Both the position numbers and the translations under genes were made by a program. From Serratia rhizosphaerae (lineage in GTDB: Bacteria; Pseudomonadota; Gammaproteobacteria; Enterobacterales; Enterobacteriaceae), in contig NZ_CP041764.1 in NCBI RefSeq assembly GCF_009817885.1, positions 1,922,001-1,986,000 of the forward strand: 64,000 bases of DNA. Reading direction: 5' to 3'. Below the pieces are notes generated by a model. The model saw only the letters and a list, made by a program, of their open reading frames with translations, ran no database searches and was not told the origin of the DNA. Each line of letters starts with the position of its first letter. The stretch's first letter is position 1. This document shows positions 42,459-50,860 of the stretch, piece after piece.

Positions 42459-43838
42459 TCAGCGCCAGATAAACCAGGCGAACAGCGACACCACCAACAC
42501 GCAGAGAATATTCAGCCAAAAGCCGACTTTCACCATCTCGCTCTGGCGGATCTCGCCGGTGCCGTAAACAATGGCGTTCGGCGGCGTCGCCACCGGCAGC
42601 ATAAAGGCGCAGGACGCGCCAATGCCGATCACGATGGTCAGCAGCGCCGGCGGCATGCCCAGCGCTTCCGCCACCGTAGCGAACACCGGCACCAGCAGCG
42701 CGGCGCTGGCGGTGTTGCTGGTGAATTCGGTCAGGAAAATAATAAACGCCGCCACCGCCAGAATAATCACAAACCAGTGGCTGGCGCCAAACAGCGACGC
42801 CATGCCTTCAGCCATCACCGCACTGGCGCCGGAGTCTTTAAGGATCACGCTCAGCGTCAGGCCGCCGCCGAACAGCATCAGTACGCCCCACTCGGTATTC
42901 TGCTGAATCTGCGCCCAGCTGGCCACGCCGCTGATGCCGATCAGCACCGCCGCGCCTACCGCCACCAGCGTGTCGAACTGCTTCACGCCGCCGAGCAGCG
43001 CGCTGATCTGGCTGCTGAGGATCCAGCAAAAGACCGTCAGCAGGAAAATACCCAGCGTAATCCAACGCGGCCGCGTCCACGGGAAGTTTTCCAGCGTGAT
43101 GTCAAAGCGGTGCTTCAGATTCGGCCGCATCATCAGATACAGCGTGCCGACCATCAGCGGCAGCAGCACGATCATCACCGGCACGCCGAACTTCATCCAG
43201 CCGACGAAATCCAACCCCAGCTGCGCCGCGGCAATGGCGTTCGGCGGGCTGCCGACCATGGTGCCCAGGCCGCCGATACTGGCGCTGTAGGCGATGCCCA
43301 GCAGCAGGAAGACATAGGTATTGTGATCGCGTTCGCGGTCAAGGTTGCTCAGGATCCCCATCGCCAGCGGCAGCATCATCGCCGCCGTCGCGGTATTGCT
43401 GATCCACATCGACAACACCGCCGTCGCGCCAAACAGCATCAACGCCGCCAGCAGCATTTTACCGCCCGCCAGCAACAGCAGCCGGTTGGCGATCAGCCGG
43501 TCCAGCTTTTGGATATGCAGCGCCGTCGCCAGCGCAAAGCCGCCGAAGAACAGGAAGATGGTCGGGTTGGCGAACGACGCCAGCGCCTTATCAACGTTCA
43601 TCATTCCGAGCGCTACTGCCATCACCGGCACCAGCAGCGCCGTCACGGTGACGTGGATCGCCTCAGTCAGCCAGAGAATACCGACAAACGCCAACAGCGC
43701 CAGGCCGGTATTTTCCTGCGGGGAAAAAGGCAGCGTGTAGAGCAAAACCGCAAAGAGCACACAGTCGGCCGCCAGAATCAGCAGCCCGCGCCGTGTCGCC
43801 GGCGAAGAGGTCGAGGGTGTCAGAGGAGTATCAGCCAT
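42459..43838 (-). CDS. SLC13/DASS family anion transporter
   Basis: This is a 459-residue membrane protein of the divalent anion:sodium symporter family (SLC13/CitMHS clan). It carries two copies of the diagnostic SNT motif (WISNTATAAMMLPLAMG and FTSNTASAALLVPVFA) and the paired substrate loops VGSPPNAIA and PVATPPNAIV. Likely substrates are C4-dicarboxylates, citrate or sulfate; the sequence alone cannot decide, and no symbol is assigned. I chose the ATG at 43838 because AAGGGATG precedes it; a GTG three codons upstream is possible. It lies between dctA and pdeK, a place where E. coli has no such gene. Confidence 0.85.
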   Translation of the reverse strand: MADTPLTPSTSSPATRRGLLILAADCVLFAVLLYTLPFSPQENTGLALLAFVGILWLTEAIHVTVTALLVPVMAVALGMMNVDKALASFANPTIFLFFGGFALATALHIQKLDRLIANRLLLLAGGKMLLAALMLFGATAVLSMWISNTATAAMMLPLAMGILSNLDRERDHNTYVFLLLGIAYSASIGGLGTMVGSPPNAIAAAQLGLDFVGWMKFGVPVMIVLLPLMVGTLYLMMRPNLKHRFDITLENFPWTRPRWITLGIFLLTVFCWILSSQISALLGGVKQFDTLVAVGAAVLIGISGVASWAQIQQNTEWGVLMLFGGGLTLSVILKDSGASAVMAEGMASLFGASHWFVIILAVAAFIIFLTEFTSNTASAALLVPVFATVAEALGMPPALLTIVIGIGASCAFMLPVATPPNAIVYGTGEIRQSEMVKVGFWLNILCVLVVSLFAWFIWR

Positions 43839-43994
43839 GAATTTCACATCCCTTGGTCATCAAATGTGGCAGCTTGTAACAAAATGTGCCAACCAAGACG
43901 CCAGCATAAGGGTTGTTTACGGCCTTGTTGAGAAAAAGTTTCTATTTATGCGAGCAGTAACACACCGATAACCACAGCTGGACGCCATAACGGC

Positions 43995-46004
43995 CTATTT
44001 ATCGCCGCCGGCAATAAATAGGCGTTCAAACTCGTCGCGCGGCAGCGGGGCCGAGAACAGGAAGCCCTGGCCGTGTTCGATACCGTGTTGCAGCAGCCAG
44101 TCGCGCTGCGCCGCCGTCTCCACCCCTTCCGCCAGCACCGGCAACTGCAGCACCTGCGAAATCTGGCCGATAATGCGCGCCATGGCATCATCCGCCGGCA
44201 GGCTGCAGATGAAGCTTTTATCGATCTTGATCTGATCGACCGGTAGGCTCTTGAGGCGGTTGAGGTAATGCAGATTGGAATAACCCATGCCGAAATCGTC
44301 CAGTGAGATAGACAAACCCAGCTCATGCAGCTCGCGCAGCTTCGCCAGCAGGTGATCGAAGTCGTCAATACGCACCGTTTCGGTGATTTCCAGCTGCAGC
44401 TGACGCGGGTCGATCTGGTGCTGCGCCAGCAGCTGTTTCAGGTGGGGGATAAACCCGGCGTCTCGCATCTGCAGCGGTGAAATATTTACCGCCAGCGGCA
44501 GGCCGATGCCCCGCGCCCTCCAGTCGGCCAGCATGCGGCAGGCCTCTTCCAGCACCCAGTTGCCCAGCGGCACCATCACCCCCAGCTCTTCCGCCAGCGG
44601 GATGACATCCGCCGGCAGGCTGAAGCTGCCGTCATACTGTTGCCAGCGCAGCAGGGCTTCCGCGCCGATCGGCGCGTTGCTGCGCATCGCCATCTGCGGC
44701 TGCAGGAACAGGGCGAACTGGTTATGTTCGATACCGTGCAGAATTTCGCTTTCCTGCGTCAGGCGCTTTTGCGTGCGTTCCGTCAGCCGCGGCTCAAAGA
44801 ACAGAATGCGGTTCTTGCCGTCGCGGTGGGCCGACATCATCGCCGACATGGCGCTGCGCAGCAGCTGTTCAGCGTTCTCCCCCGGCTGGAGGTAATGGGC
44901 GATGCCGATGCTGGCGCTCGGCCGCAATGACAGCGCCTCAACGTTCAGCGGCGCGTTGATCTGCCGCATAATACGCTGCGCCAGCTGCATGGCGTGAAAC
45001 GGCCGTTCAATGCCCTTCGCCAAAATGGCGAATTCGGCATTGCTCAGCTGCGCCAGCAGCGAATCCTTATCCAGGCACTGGCGCAGCGTTTCCGTCAGCG
45101 CCAGCAGCAGGCTTTCCCGCTGCCGCGGCGACAGCACGCCGGTGGCCTCATGCAGCGTTTCAATACCGATCACCAACAGGTTAAAACGCTGGGGACGCAG
45201 GGACGAGGCGATATGTTGCTCCAACAGGGCGGTCAGCAATACCTGATTCGGCAGCCCGGTGACCGAGTTGCGCGTACTGAGGCGGCTCATATCCGCATAC
45301 GCCCGCGCCAGCCGCTGCTGATTGCGGTTGTAGTTGCGCACCAGCAGGCCCAGTTCATCGTCCTGATGCAGCGTCGGCAGCATCAGCTGATGATACGGCG
45401 CATCCTCTTCGGAGATATTTTCCAGCTCTTTCGCCATCGCGCGCAGCGGATAGACCATCAGCCGGTTCATGCACCAGGTGATGGCGATCGACAGAATCAG
45501 CGCCAGCAGCAGATAGGTCGACAGCATGGTCGACAGCGCGCTGAGGATAAATTTGTACATGCGGTAGGAGTCGGCCTGCAGCACCAGATAGGCCAGCGGC
45601 TGCGGATTGGCCGGCACGCGCTCCAGCGAATAGAGCGGCACCGAGATGCGCACCGGCAGGTCGAACAGCCGCGCAATCGCCGCCGGCACCGGACGTTCCG
45701 GCGGAAAATTGGCGTGCAGCGCCTGCAGTTCATTCGGCAAGACGATATCCGCCTGCGTTAGAATGCCGACCGGCAGCAGCGAGTTCAGCACGCGTTTGCT
45801 TTCCCGCATATCCATGCGCAGCACCGCGTCCGCCAGCGGCTGACGCACCGAATGGGCGATATTCTCCAGCTGTTGGGCGTAGTCATCCCTGCGCTGCTGC
45901 ACAAAATGGAACAACTGAATCACGATAAAAATACAGATCGTCACCAGCGCCACGCCGGACACCGTCGCCATCTGCTTAATCGTTAATGAACGCCTGACGC
46001 GCAA
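43995..46004 (-). CDS. pdeK: PdeK/HmsP-like membrane c-di-GMP phosphodiesterase
   Basis: This 669-residue inner-membrane protein resembles Yersinia HmsP and E. coli PdeK (YhjK). Two membrane helices (about residues 13-33 and 150-178) flank a periplasmic sensor and are followed by a HAMP region, a GGDEF domain and an EAL domain. The GGDEF signature is degenerate (LSNAEF), so cyclase activity is not expected. The EAL part keeps EALLRW, the asparagine in NISPLQ, ITETV, LDDFGMGYSNL, the lysine in IKIDKSFI and LAEGVET, consistent with active hydrolysis of c-di-GMP. It is adjacent to the cellulose operon whose synthase it would restrain. Confidence 0.92.
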   Translation of the reverse strand: MRVRRSLTIKQMATVSGVALVTICIFIVIQLFHFVQQRRDDYAQQLENIAHSVRQPLADAVLRMDMRESKRVLNSLLPVGILTQADIVLPNELQALHANFPPERPVPAAIARLFDLPVRISVPLYSLERVPANPQPLAYLVLQADSYRMYKFILSALSTMLSTYLLLALILSIAITWCMNRLMVYPLRAMAKELENISEEDAPYHQLMLPTLHQDDELGLLVRNYNRNQQRLARAYADMSRLSTRNSVTGLPNQVLLTALLEQHIASSLRPQRFNLLVIGIETLHEATGVLSPRQRESLLLALTETLRQCLDKDSLLAQLSNAEFAILAKGIERPFHAMQLAQRIMRQINAPLNVEALSLRPSASIGIAHYLQPGENAEQLLRSAMSAMMSAHRDGKNRILFFEPRLTERTQKRLTQESEILHGIEHNQFALFLQPQMAMRSNAPIGAEALLRWQQYDGSFSLPADVIPLAEELGVMVPLGNWVLEEACRMLADWRARGIGLPLAVNISPLQMRDAGFIPHLKQLLAQHQIDPRQLQLEITETVRIDDFDHLLAKLRELHELGLSISLDDFGMGYSNLHYLNRLKSLPVDQIKIDKSFICSLPADDAMARIIGQISQVLQLPVLAEGVETAAQRDWLLQHGIEHGQGFLFSAPLPRDEFERLFIAGGDK

Positions 46005-46166
46005 ATCTGCTCTCCGTTAATCGGACTGAAAGAATGATCAGGGATGGGAGTCACGCCACGCCCTTTTGAACCGGTTCGAGTATACGCGATCGCTGCGTGT
46101 TTTTATCTTGCCATTGTTATGGAAGAACTTAGAAATACGCGGGTTTCAGTCTTTTCCTAGCCTGAA

Positions 46167-46191
46167 CACAGGGTAGCAAAACTACCCTGTG
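46167..46191. promoter_or_regulatory. Perfect 10-bp hairpin upstream of pdeK
   Basis: CACAGGGTAG and CTACCCTGTG form a perfect 10-bp stem with a five-base A-rich loop, 163 bases before the pdeK start. No T-run follows on either strand, so it is not an obvious terminator. It could be an operator or an mRNA leader element. Confidence 0.45.
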
Positions 46192-46239
46192 GGCGACACT
46201 CTGAATCTGTCTGATTCTTTCCAAGGGCGTGCGGGGGTG

Positions 46240-46288
46240 AAAAGAGGCCGGCGCGCCGCTATTCCCGGAAGGGAACCCCGCGCCGGCC
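46240..46288 (-). terminator. Terminator of the bcsRQABZC operon
   Basis: A long GC stem (GGCCGGCGCG / CGCGCCGGCC) with a nested TTCCC/GGGAA hairpin begins six bases after the bcsC stop and is followed on the minus strand by TCTTTT. Confidence 0.75.
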
Positions 46289-46294
46289 GGTGCG

Positions 46295-49200
46295 TTACTT
46301 GAAGTCGGCGTACGGCGTTAACGGCTGCGGCGGCAGATCCAGATCGCCCTGCCAGCCTTCCTGCGAATAGCGCAGATAAATCAGCGCATGGCTTGGCGTG
46401 TAGTCTTTCGCCTGCTGAATATCCACACCGGCACCGAGCGTCCAGTGCGACGTCAGACGGCGCTCGACGATGGCGCGCAGCGTATAGCCGACCCCGGTGG
46501 AGGAGCTGCCGCTTTCGACGGCCTGTTTATCCGGCAGCGAATCCGGGATCAGCCCCTGCAGCGGATAACGCCGCTGGCTGTCGGTTTTCGAGTGGGACAG
46601 CGACACCGAACCGCCCACCTCAAACGACCAGTTCTCGGTGCGCTGGCGATAGTTGACCGGCAGCGCCAGCGACATATAGCGCTGCGGGCTGTAGTAACCG
46701 CCCTGCCCCAGCGAATAGCCGCTCAGATCCTTCTGGTAGTGCCACAGCATAGTGTTGAGGCCGATCGTCGCCCGCCGGTTATCCTCGTTGATCAGCTTGT
46801 AGTAATAACCGGCCATCAGACGTTCACGCTGGTTATCCGCCACGTTTTTACCGGTTAGCTGATGGGCGCTGAGATCGGCCCAGACGCCGTGCGCCTCGCC
46901 GCGGTCGTAGCTGGCGCTCAGGCTGACGCCGGTGGCACGTACGCCGCCCCAGGTTTTACCGGTGTTGGGATCGCGGGTGCCGCCGTAGGCCAGCAGCGAG
47001 CTGGAGATCGGCCGCTTTGATGCGCCGAGCGTCCAGCCGATATGCCGCCAGTCGCCGCTGTAGGCCAGGCCGCCGACCCAGTCGACCACCTCGAAGCCCA
47101 TCGGCGTCGTGCCGATATCCGCCTGCCAGCGGTCGTTCTTCCAGCCCGCCGCCACGCTGGTGCCGTTGGTTTTTTGCCGCTCATCGCCGCTGCAGCCCAC
47201 ATCATGGCAGGTGCCGAAGGTTTCGTACGATTTGCCGTCGCGGGTCGAGAAACGCCCGGCGTTCAGCTGGACGGTATCGGTGCGCAGGAAGGCGCGCCCG
47301 TCGTACAGCGGCAGGTCCACCTGCAGCATGGTGTCATGCGCCCGATAGTCCGACACCCCGCCGGTGCCGCTGGAGCCCCAATAATCGTGGTCCAGCGTCA
47401 CATTCACATCCTGCTGACGGTACAGATCCGCCGCGTCGGCGCGGATGCCGCGTTTGAGCCAGTCATCGCCCGGCGTATTGCGCGTCAGACGAGTATAGTC
47501 GTCATTATTCTGCGGGATGTCCGCCGTGATGCCGCCGGCCACCATCGCCTGCTGATAATCCTGCCGCGCCAGATCCGGTTGCCGCTGTTCGCGCTCCAGC
47601 CTGGCCGCATCACGGTAAATCAGCGCCTTGCCCTGACCGTTCTCTTCCTGCGCCGCCGCCGTCTTCAGCTGGCTGAAGATCTCACCCGCCTTCTGCCGCT
47701 CGCCCACCGCATGCCAGGCGTTAGCCTCGCGGCGCCGGCCGTTAAGCGACGTCTCCTGCGCCGATGATGCGCTCTGCAGCCGCTGACGCGCTGCCGGCAG
47801 ATCGCCCTGCGCCACATAGGCTTCAATCTCGCCCAGCCGCGCATCCGGATTGTTCGGTTCGCGCGCCCGCACGCGCCGGTAATCCGCCAGCGCGCTCTGG
47901 TAGTCGCCGTTCGCCAGCGCCCAGTCGGCCAGCGTCAGATCGATACGCGTGGCCGTCGGCTGCCGCTTCAGGTAGGCGATCGCCGCCGCCTCATCGCCGC
48001 CGCTGCGCAGCTGTTCGGCATGGTCCAGCGTCGCCTGCAGCCGCAGCCGCTGCGCCAGCTGGCGGATATCATCATTCCAACGCGCCTTGGGCAGCGTATC
48101 CAGCTGCGCCAGCGCCTGCCGGTCGCGATCGCTGCCGGAGAGATACAGCGCGTAGGCATACGCCTGCTGCGGGCTGTCGGGCTGCCGCTGCGCCAGAGAA
48201 CGGAACAGCTCGTCGGCCTGCTGCGGCTGTCCGGCCTGGCGCAACGCCTGCGCATAACGGTAGGTCAGCCACACATCGTCCGGATCCTGCCGCTGCGCCT
48301 GACGGTATTTCTCCGCCGCCTGGTGCCACTGCTGCCGTTGCGCCAGCGCCTCGGCGTCCTGCTTCAGCATATCGAGCCGCAGGCCGTCGAGCGTACTGCG
48401 CATTTGGCTCTGCTGCGCGCGCGGCAGGCTATTGAGATAGGCCAGCGCCTTCTGCGGCGACTGACGCTGATAAATATTCGCCAGCCCGCGCACCGCACTG
48501 CCGCTGTTGCGGTCAAGACGCAACGCCTGCTGGTAATAACGTTCCGCCGCGGCGTCGTCATGACGCGCCACCGCCACGTCGGCGAGGCCGATCAAGGCAT
48601 CGCTGTCGCTGGCGTCGACCTGCCGCGCCCGCAGGTACTGCTGCTGCGCTCGCGCCAGATTGCCCGCCTTCAGCGCCCGGTCGCCTTCGGCAACCGCCAG
48701 CCAGTAACTGTTGGTTTTGATCAGGCTCTGCCATTTGCCGCCGTCATAGCCGTTCTTGTCGGCCTGTTGCGCCTGACGAAACAGCGCGATGGCCTGCGCG
48801 CGGTTGCCGGCGCGCGCATAGGCCAGCCCCAGCGCCCCCAGCACTTCCGGATCGTCCGGGGAGGCGGCCAGCGCTTTTTTCAGTTCCGGGATCGCGGCGC
48901 GGCCGCCGCCCTTGCCGACCTGCGCCAGTCCGCGCGCCCGCGCCTGATAGGCCGGATCCGCCAGCAGCGTCTGCTGCCGCGCCAGCTCCTGCCGGGCTCC
49001 GGCGGCCTGATCGCCACTGCTGAACACGCCGAGGAAACGGTTAAGCGCCGCCACACTGTCGTTGCTGACCGGCATCGCCTTCACCTTATCCAGCCACAGA
49101 TCGGCGGCTTCACCCCGACCGGCGCTATCCGCCGCCACCTGTTGCAGCAGCGCGTAGGCCTGCGCGTCCTTATTCTGACTGAACAGCATACGCGCCAGCG

Positions 49201-49765
49201 CCATGCGCAGCGGTACGCTGCCGGGATACTGTTTATCCAACGCCTGCAGTTTGCTCGCCGCCGCCGCTTCCTGCCCCGGCAGCCGGGCCACCAGCCGCCA
49301 ATATTCGATCGCCAGATCGAGCGTCGGCGGCTCGCCCTTGAACAGCGCGTCGTAGGCGGCCTTCGCTTCCGGCAGCCGTCCCGCCGTCGCCATCAGCCGC
49401 GCCTGCTGCAGCTGCTGCCGCGTTTCCGGCTGGGTCAACAGCATATTCATCTGTGCCTGCCGGTAGGCCCCCGACTGCGGCGCAACGCCCTTTAATTTCT
49501 CCAGCTGCTGCCGCGCCAGCTCGTGGTTGCCCTGACGCAGCGCCAGACGCATCCGCGCCGAAATCACCTCGGGATTATCCGGATCCATCAGCTCCAACCG
49601 GTGCAGAGACTGGCGCACCAGCTCGTCTTTATGGCTGGCTTCGCCAACCCGCACCTGCTCCAGCAGCCACTGCTCGGGCGATACGGCATCTGCCCCCAGC
49701 ACCGGCGGCATCAGGGCCAGACTCAGGGGAAACAGCCCCAGCCAATTTATTCTGAAGTTGCGCAT
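46295..49765 (-). CDS. bcsC: BcsC, cellulose export porin with TPR domain
   Basis: BcsC guides the glucan through the periplasm and outer membrane. The 1156 residues consist of a signal peptide (MRNFRINWLGLFPLSLALMPPVLGA), about nineteen TPR-like repeats (residues ~30-780, rich in Ala/Gln/Arg/Leu), and a C-terminal 16-strand beta-barrel domain from about residue 820 (DHDYWGSSGTGGVSDYRAHDTML onwards). The C terminus is LPPQPLTPYADFK. Its start overlaps bcsZ by 19 bases. It is the last gene of bcsRQABZC and is followed by a large hairpin terminator. Confidence 0.97.
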   Translation of the reverse strand: MRNFRINWLGLFPLSLALMPPVLGADAVSPEQWLLEQVRVGEASHKDELVRQSLHRLELMDPDNPEVISARMRLALRQGNHELARQQLEKLKGVAPQSGAYRQAQMNMLLTQPETRQQLQQARLMATAGRLPEAKAAYDALFKGEPPTLDLAIEYWRLVARLPGQEAAAASKLQALDKQYPGSVPLRMALARMLFSQNKDAQAYALLQQVAADSAGRGEAADLWLDKVKAMPVSNDSVAALNRFLGVFSSGDQAAGARQELARQQTLLADPAYQARARGLAQVGKGGGRAAIPELKKALAASPDDPEVLGALGLAYARAGNRAQAIALFRQAQQADKNGYDGGKWQSLIKTNSYWLAVAEGDRALKAGNLARAQQQYLRARQVDASDSDALIGLADVAVARHDDAAAERYYQQALRLDRNSGSAVRGLANIYQRQSPQKALAYLNSLPRAQQSQMRSTLDGLRLDMLKQDAEALAQRQQWHQAAEKYRQAQRQDPDDVWLTYRYAQALRQAGQPQQADELFRSLAQRQPDSPQQAYAYALYLSGSDRDRQALAQLDTLPKARWNDDIRQLAQRLRLQATLDHAEQLRSGGDEAAAIAYLKRQPTATRIDLTLADWALANGDYQSALADYRRVRAREPNNPDARLGEIEAYVAQGDLPAARQRLQSASSAQETSLNGRRREANAWHAVGERQKAGEIFSQLKTAAAQEENGQGKALIYRDAARLEREQRQPDLARQDYQQAMVAGGITADIPQNNDDYTRLTRNTPGDDWLKRGIRADAADLYRQQDVNVTLDHDYWGSSGTGGVSDYRAHDTMLQVDLPLYDGRAFLRTDTVQLNAGRFSTRDGKSYETFGTCHDVGCSGDERQKTNGTSVAAGWKNDRWQADIGTTPMGFEVVDWVGGLAYSGDWRHIGWTLGASKRPISSSLLAYGGTRDPNTGKTWGGVRATGVSLSASYDRGEAHGVWADLSAHQLTGKNVADNQRERLMAGYYYKLINEDNRRATIGLNTMLWHYQKDLSGYSLGQGGYYSPQRYMSLALPVNYRQRTENWSFEVGGSVSLSHSKTDSQRRYPLQGLIPDSLPDKQAVESGSSSTGVGYTLRAIVERRLTSHWTLGAGVDIQQAKDYTPSHALIYLRYSQEGWQGDLDLPPQPLTPYADFK

Positions 49766-50856
49766 TGACGATCCCAGGCAGGGTGCAGTTCACCCTGACG
49801 GTTAAAACGGTAACGTTGTTCATCCCAGCCCTGGCCAAACAGCGTCAGCGATGCGCTGAAGTAGGCGTCGTTGCCCGGCGGGTGGTCGATTATTTTCTGC
49901 CTCTGCGCCGCCAACGCCTCAGGCTGCTCTGCCAGCAGCGGCAGCAGGGCGGCGGAAAAGCCCACCGGGCCGCTGCCATGGGTTTTGCCGCTGGCGGTAT
50001 CGGTTTTTTCCGGCGGCACGCCCTGCTGTGCGGTCAGCTGCGCCATCGGCTGAAAGCGCCGCACCAGCGCGGCCTTGAGCGGATCGTCGTTCGCCAGCAT
50101 GCCCGCCCACAGGTAAACGCGGATGGCGTCATAACTGCCGACGTTTGGCTTGGCCTCATCGGGGTGCCAGCCCTGCGCTTTGCGCCATACCACCCAGTCC
50201 GGCGAGAAGCCGTGCGGCGCAGTCTCCAGCCACAGGCGCTGATTGGACTCGCGCATCGCCTGCCACGGCCCGCGCAGCGCGGCAAAACGCGCCAGCAGCT
50301 GCGGCGGCAGGTAGCTCGGGTTGAGCCGCCAGCCGTCGTCCTTCACAAAACCGACTTTACCGGGCAGCAGCATCGGCCCCAACCCGGGAATATCAGCCAC
50401 CTCTTCGCGCGCGATGCGCTGCAGCAGCAGAGTGCCCAGCGTCTGATAGCGGCGGCTGTCCCACAGGCGGCCGGCCTCCAGCAGACTGTAGGCAATCCAC
50501 AGATCGGAATCGGATGCCGAGTTGTCATCCAGCACCGTCCACGTTTTCTGCTCATTTTCGCCCCACAGCCAGGCCGGCAGGCGGGCGCTGAGATCGCCCT
50601 GCGCCAGATTGTCTTCGGTCCAGCCCAGCAGGCGGTCAAAAGTCGGGCGATCGCCGGCCACCAACGCGAAGAACAGGCCGTAGCTCTGCCCTTCCGAGGT
50701 GGTGATGCGGTTGGGCGAACTCGGGTCGATCACCCGGCCGCCCTCGCTGATGTAGTCCTGCTTATAACGCTGCCAGGCCGGCCAGTCGCAGCCTGCCGTC
50801 GCGCCGAACGCGCACAGCAGCAGCAGGCTCAGGGAGTATTTCAGCAGTACGCCCAT
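49747..50856 (-). CDS. bcsZ: BcsZ, periplasmic endo-1,4-beta-glucanase
   Basis: BcsZ is a family 8 glycoside hydrolase that trims nascent cellulose in the periplasm and is needed for efficient export. The 369 residues include a signal peptide (MGVLLKYSLSLLLLCAFGATAG). Glu55 in TTSEGQSYGLFFA is the general acid. The aspartate in YDAIRVYLWAGM is the likely base, with DSDLWIAYSLLEAG forming part of the cleft. It lies four bases after bcsB and overlaps bcsC. Confidence 0.97.
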   Translation of the reverse strand: MGVLLKYSLSLLLLCAFGATAGCDWPAWQRYKQDYISEGGRVIDPSSPNRITTSEGQSYGLFFALVAGDRPTFDRLLGWTEDNLAQGDLSARLPAWLWGENEQKTWTVLDDNSASDSDLWIAYSLLEAGRLWDSRRYQTLGTLLLQRIAREEVADIPGLGPMLLPGKVGFVKDDGWRLNPSYLPPQLLARFAALRGPWQAMRESNQRLWLETAPHGFSPDWVVWRKAQGWHPDEAKPNVGSYDAIRVYLWAGMLANDDPLKAALVRRFQPMAQLTAQQGVPPEKTDTASGKTHGSGPVGFSAALLPLLAEQPEALAAQRQKIIDHPPGNDAYFSASLTLFGQGWDEQRYRFNRQGELHPAWDRQCATSE

Positions 50857-50860
50857 GGCG

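Noticed and set aside
48020..49495. 491-codon open frame antisense to bcsC
   Set aside because: The composition (Arg/Gln/Leu-rich) mirrors the TPR codons of bcsC on the other strand. No start-site or domain evidence.
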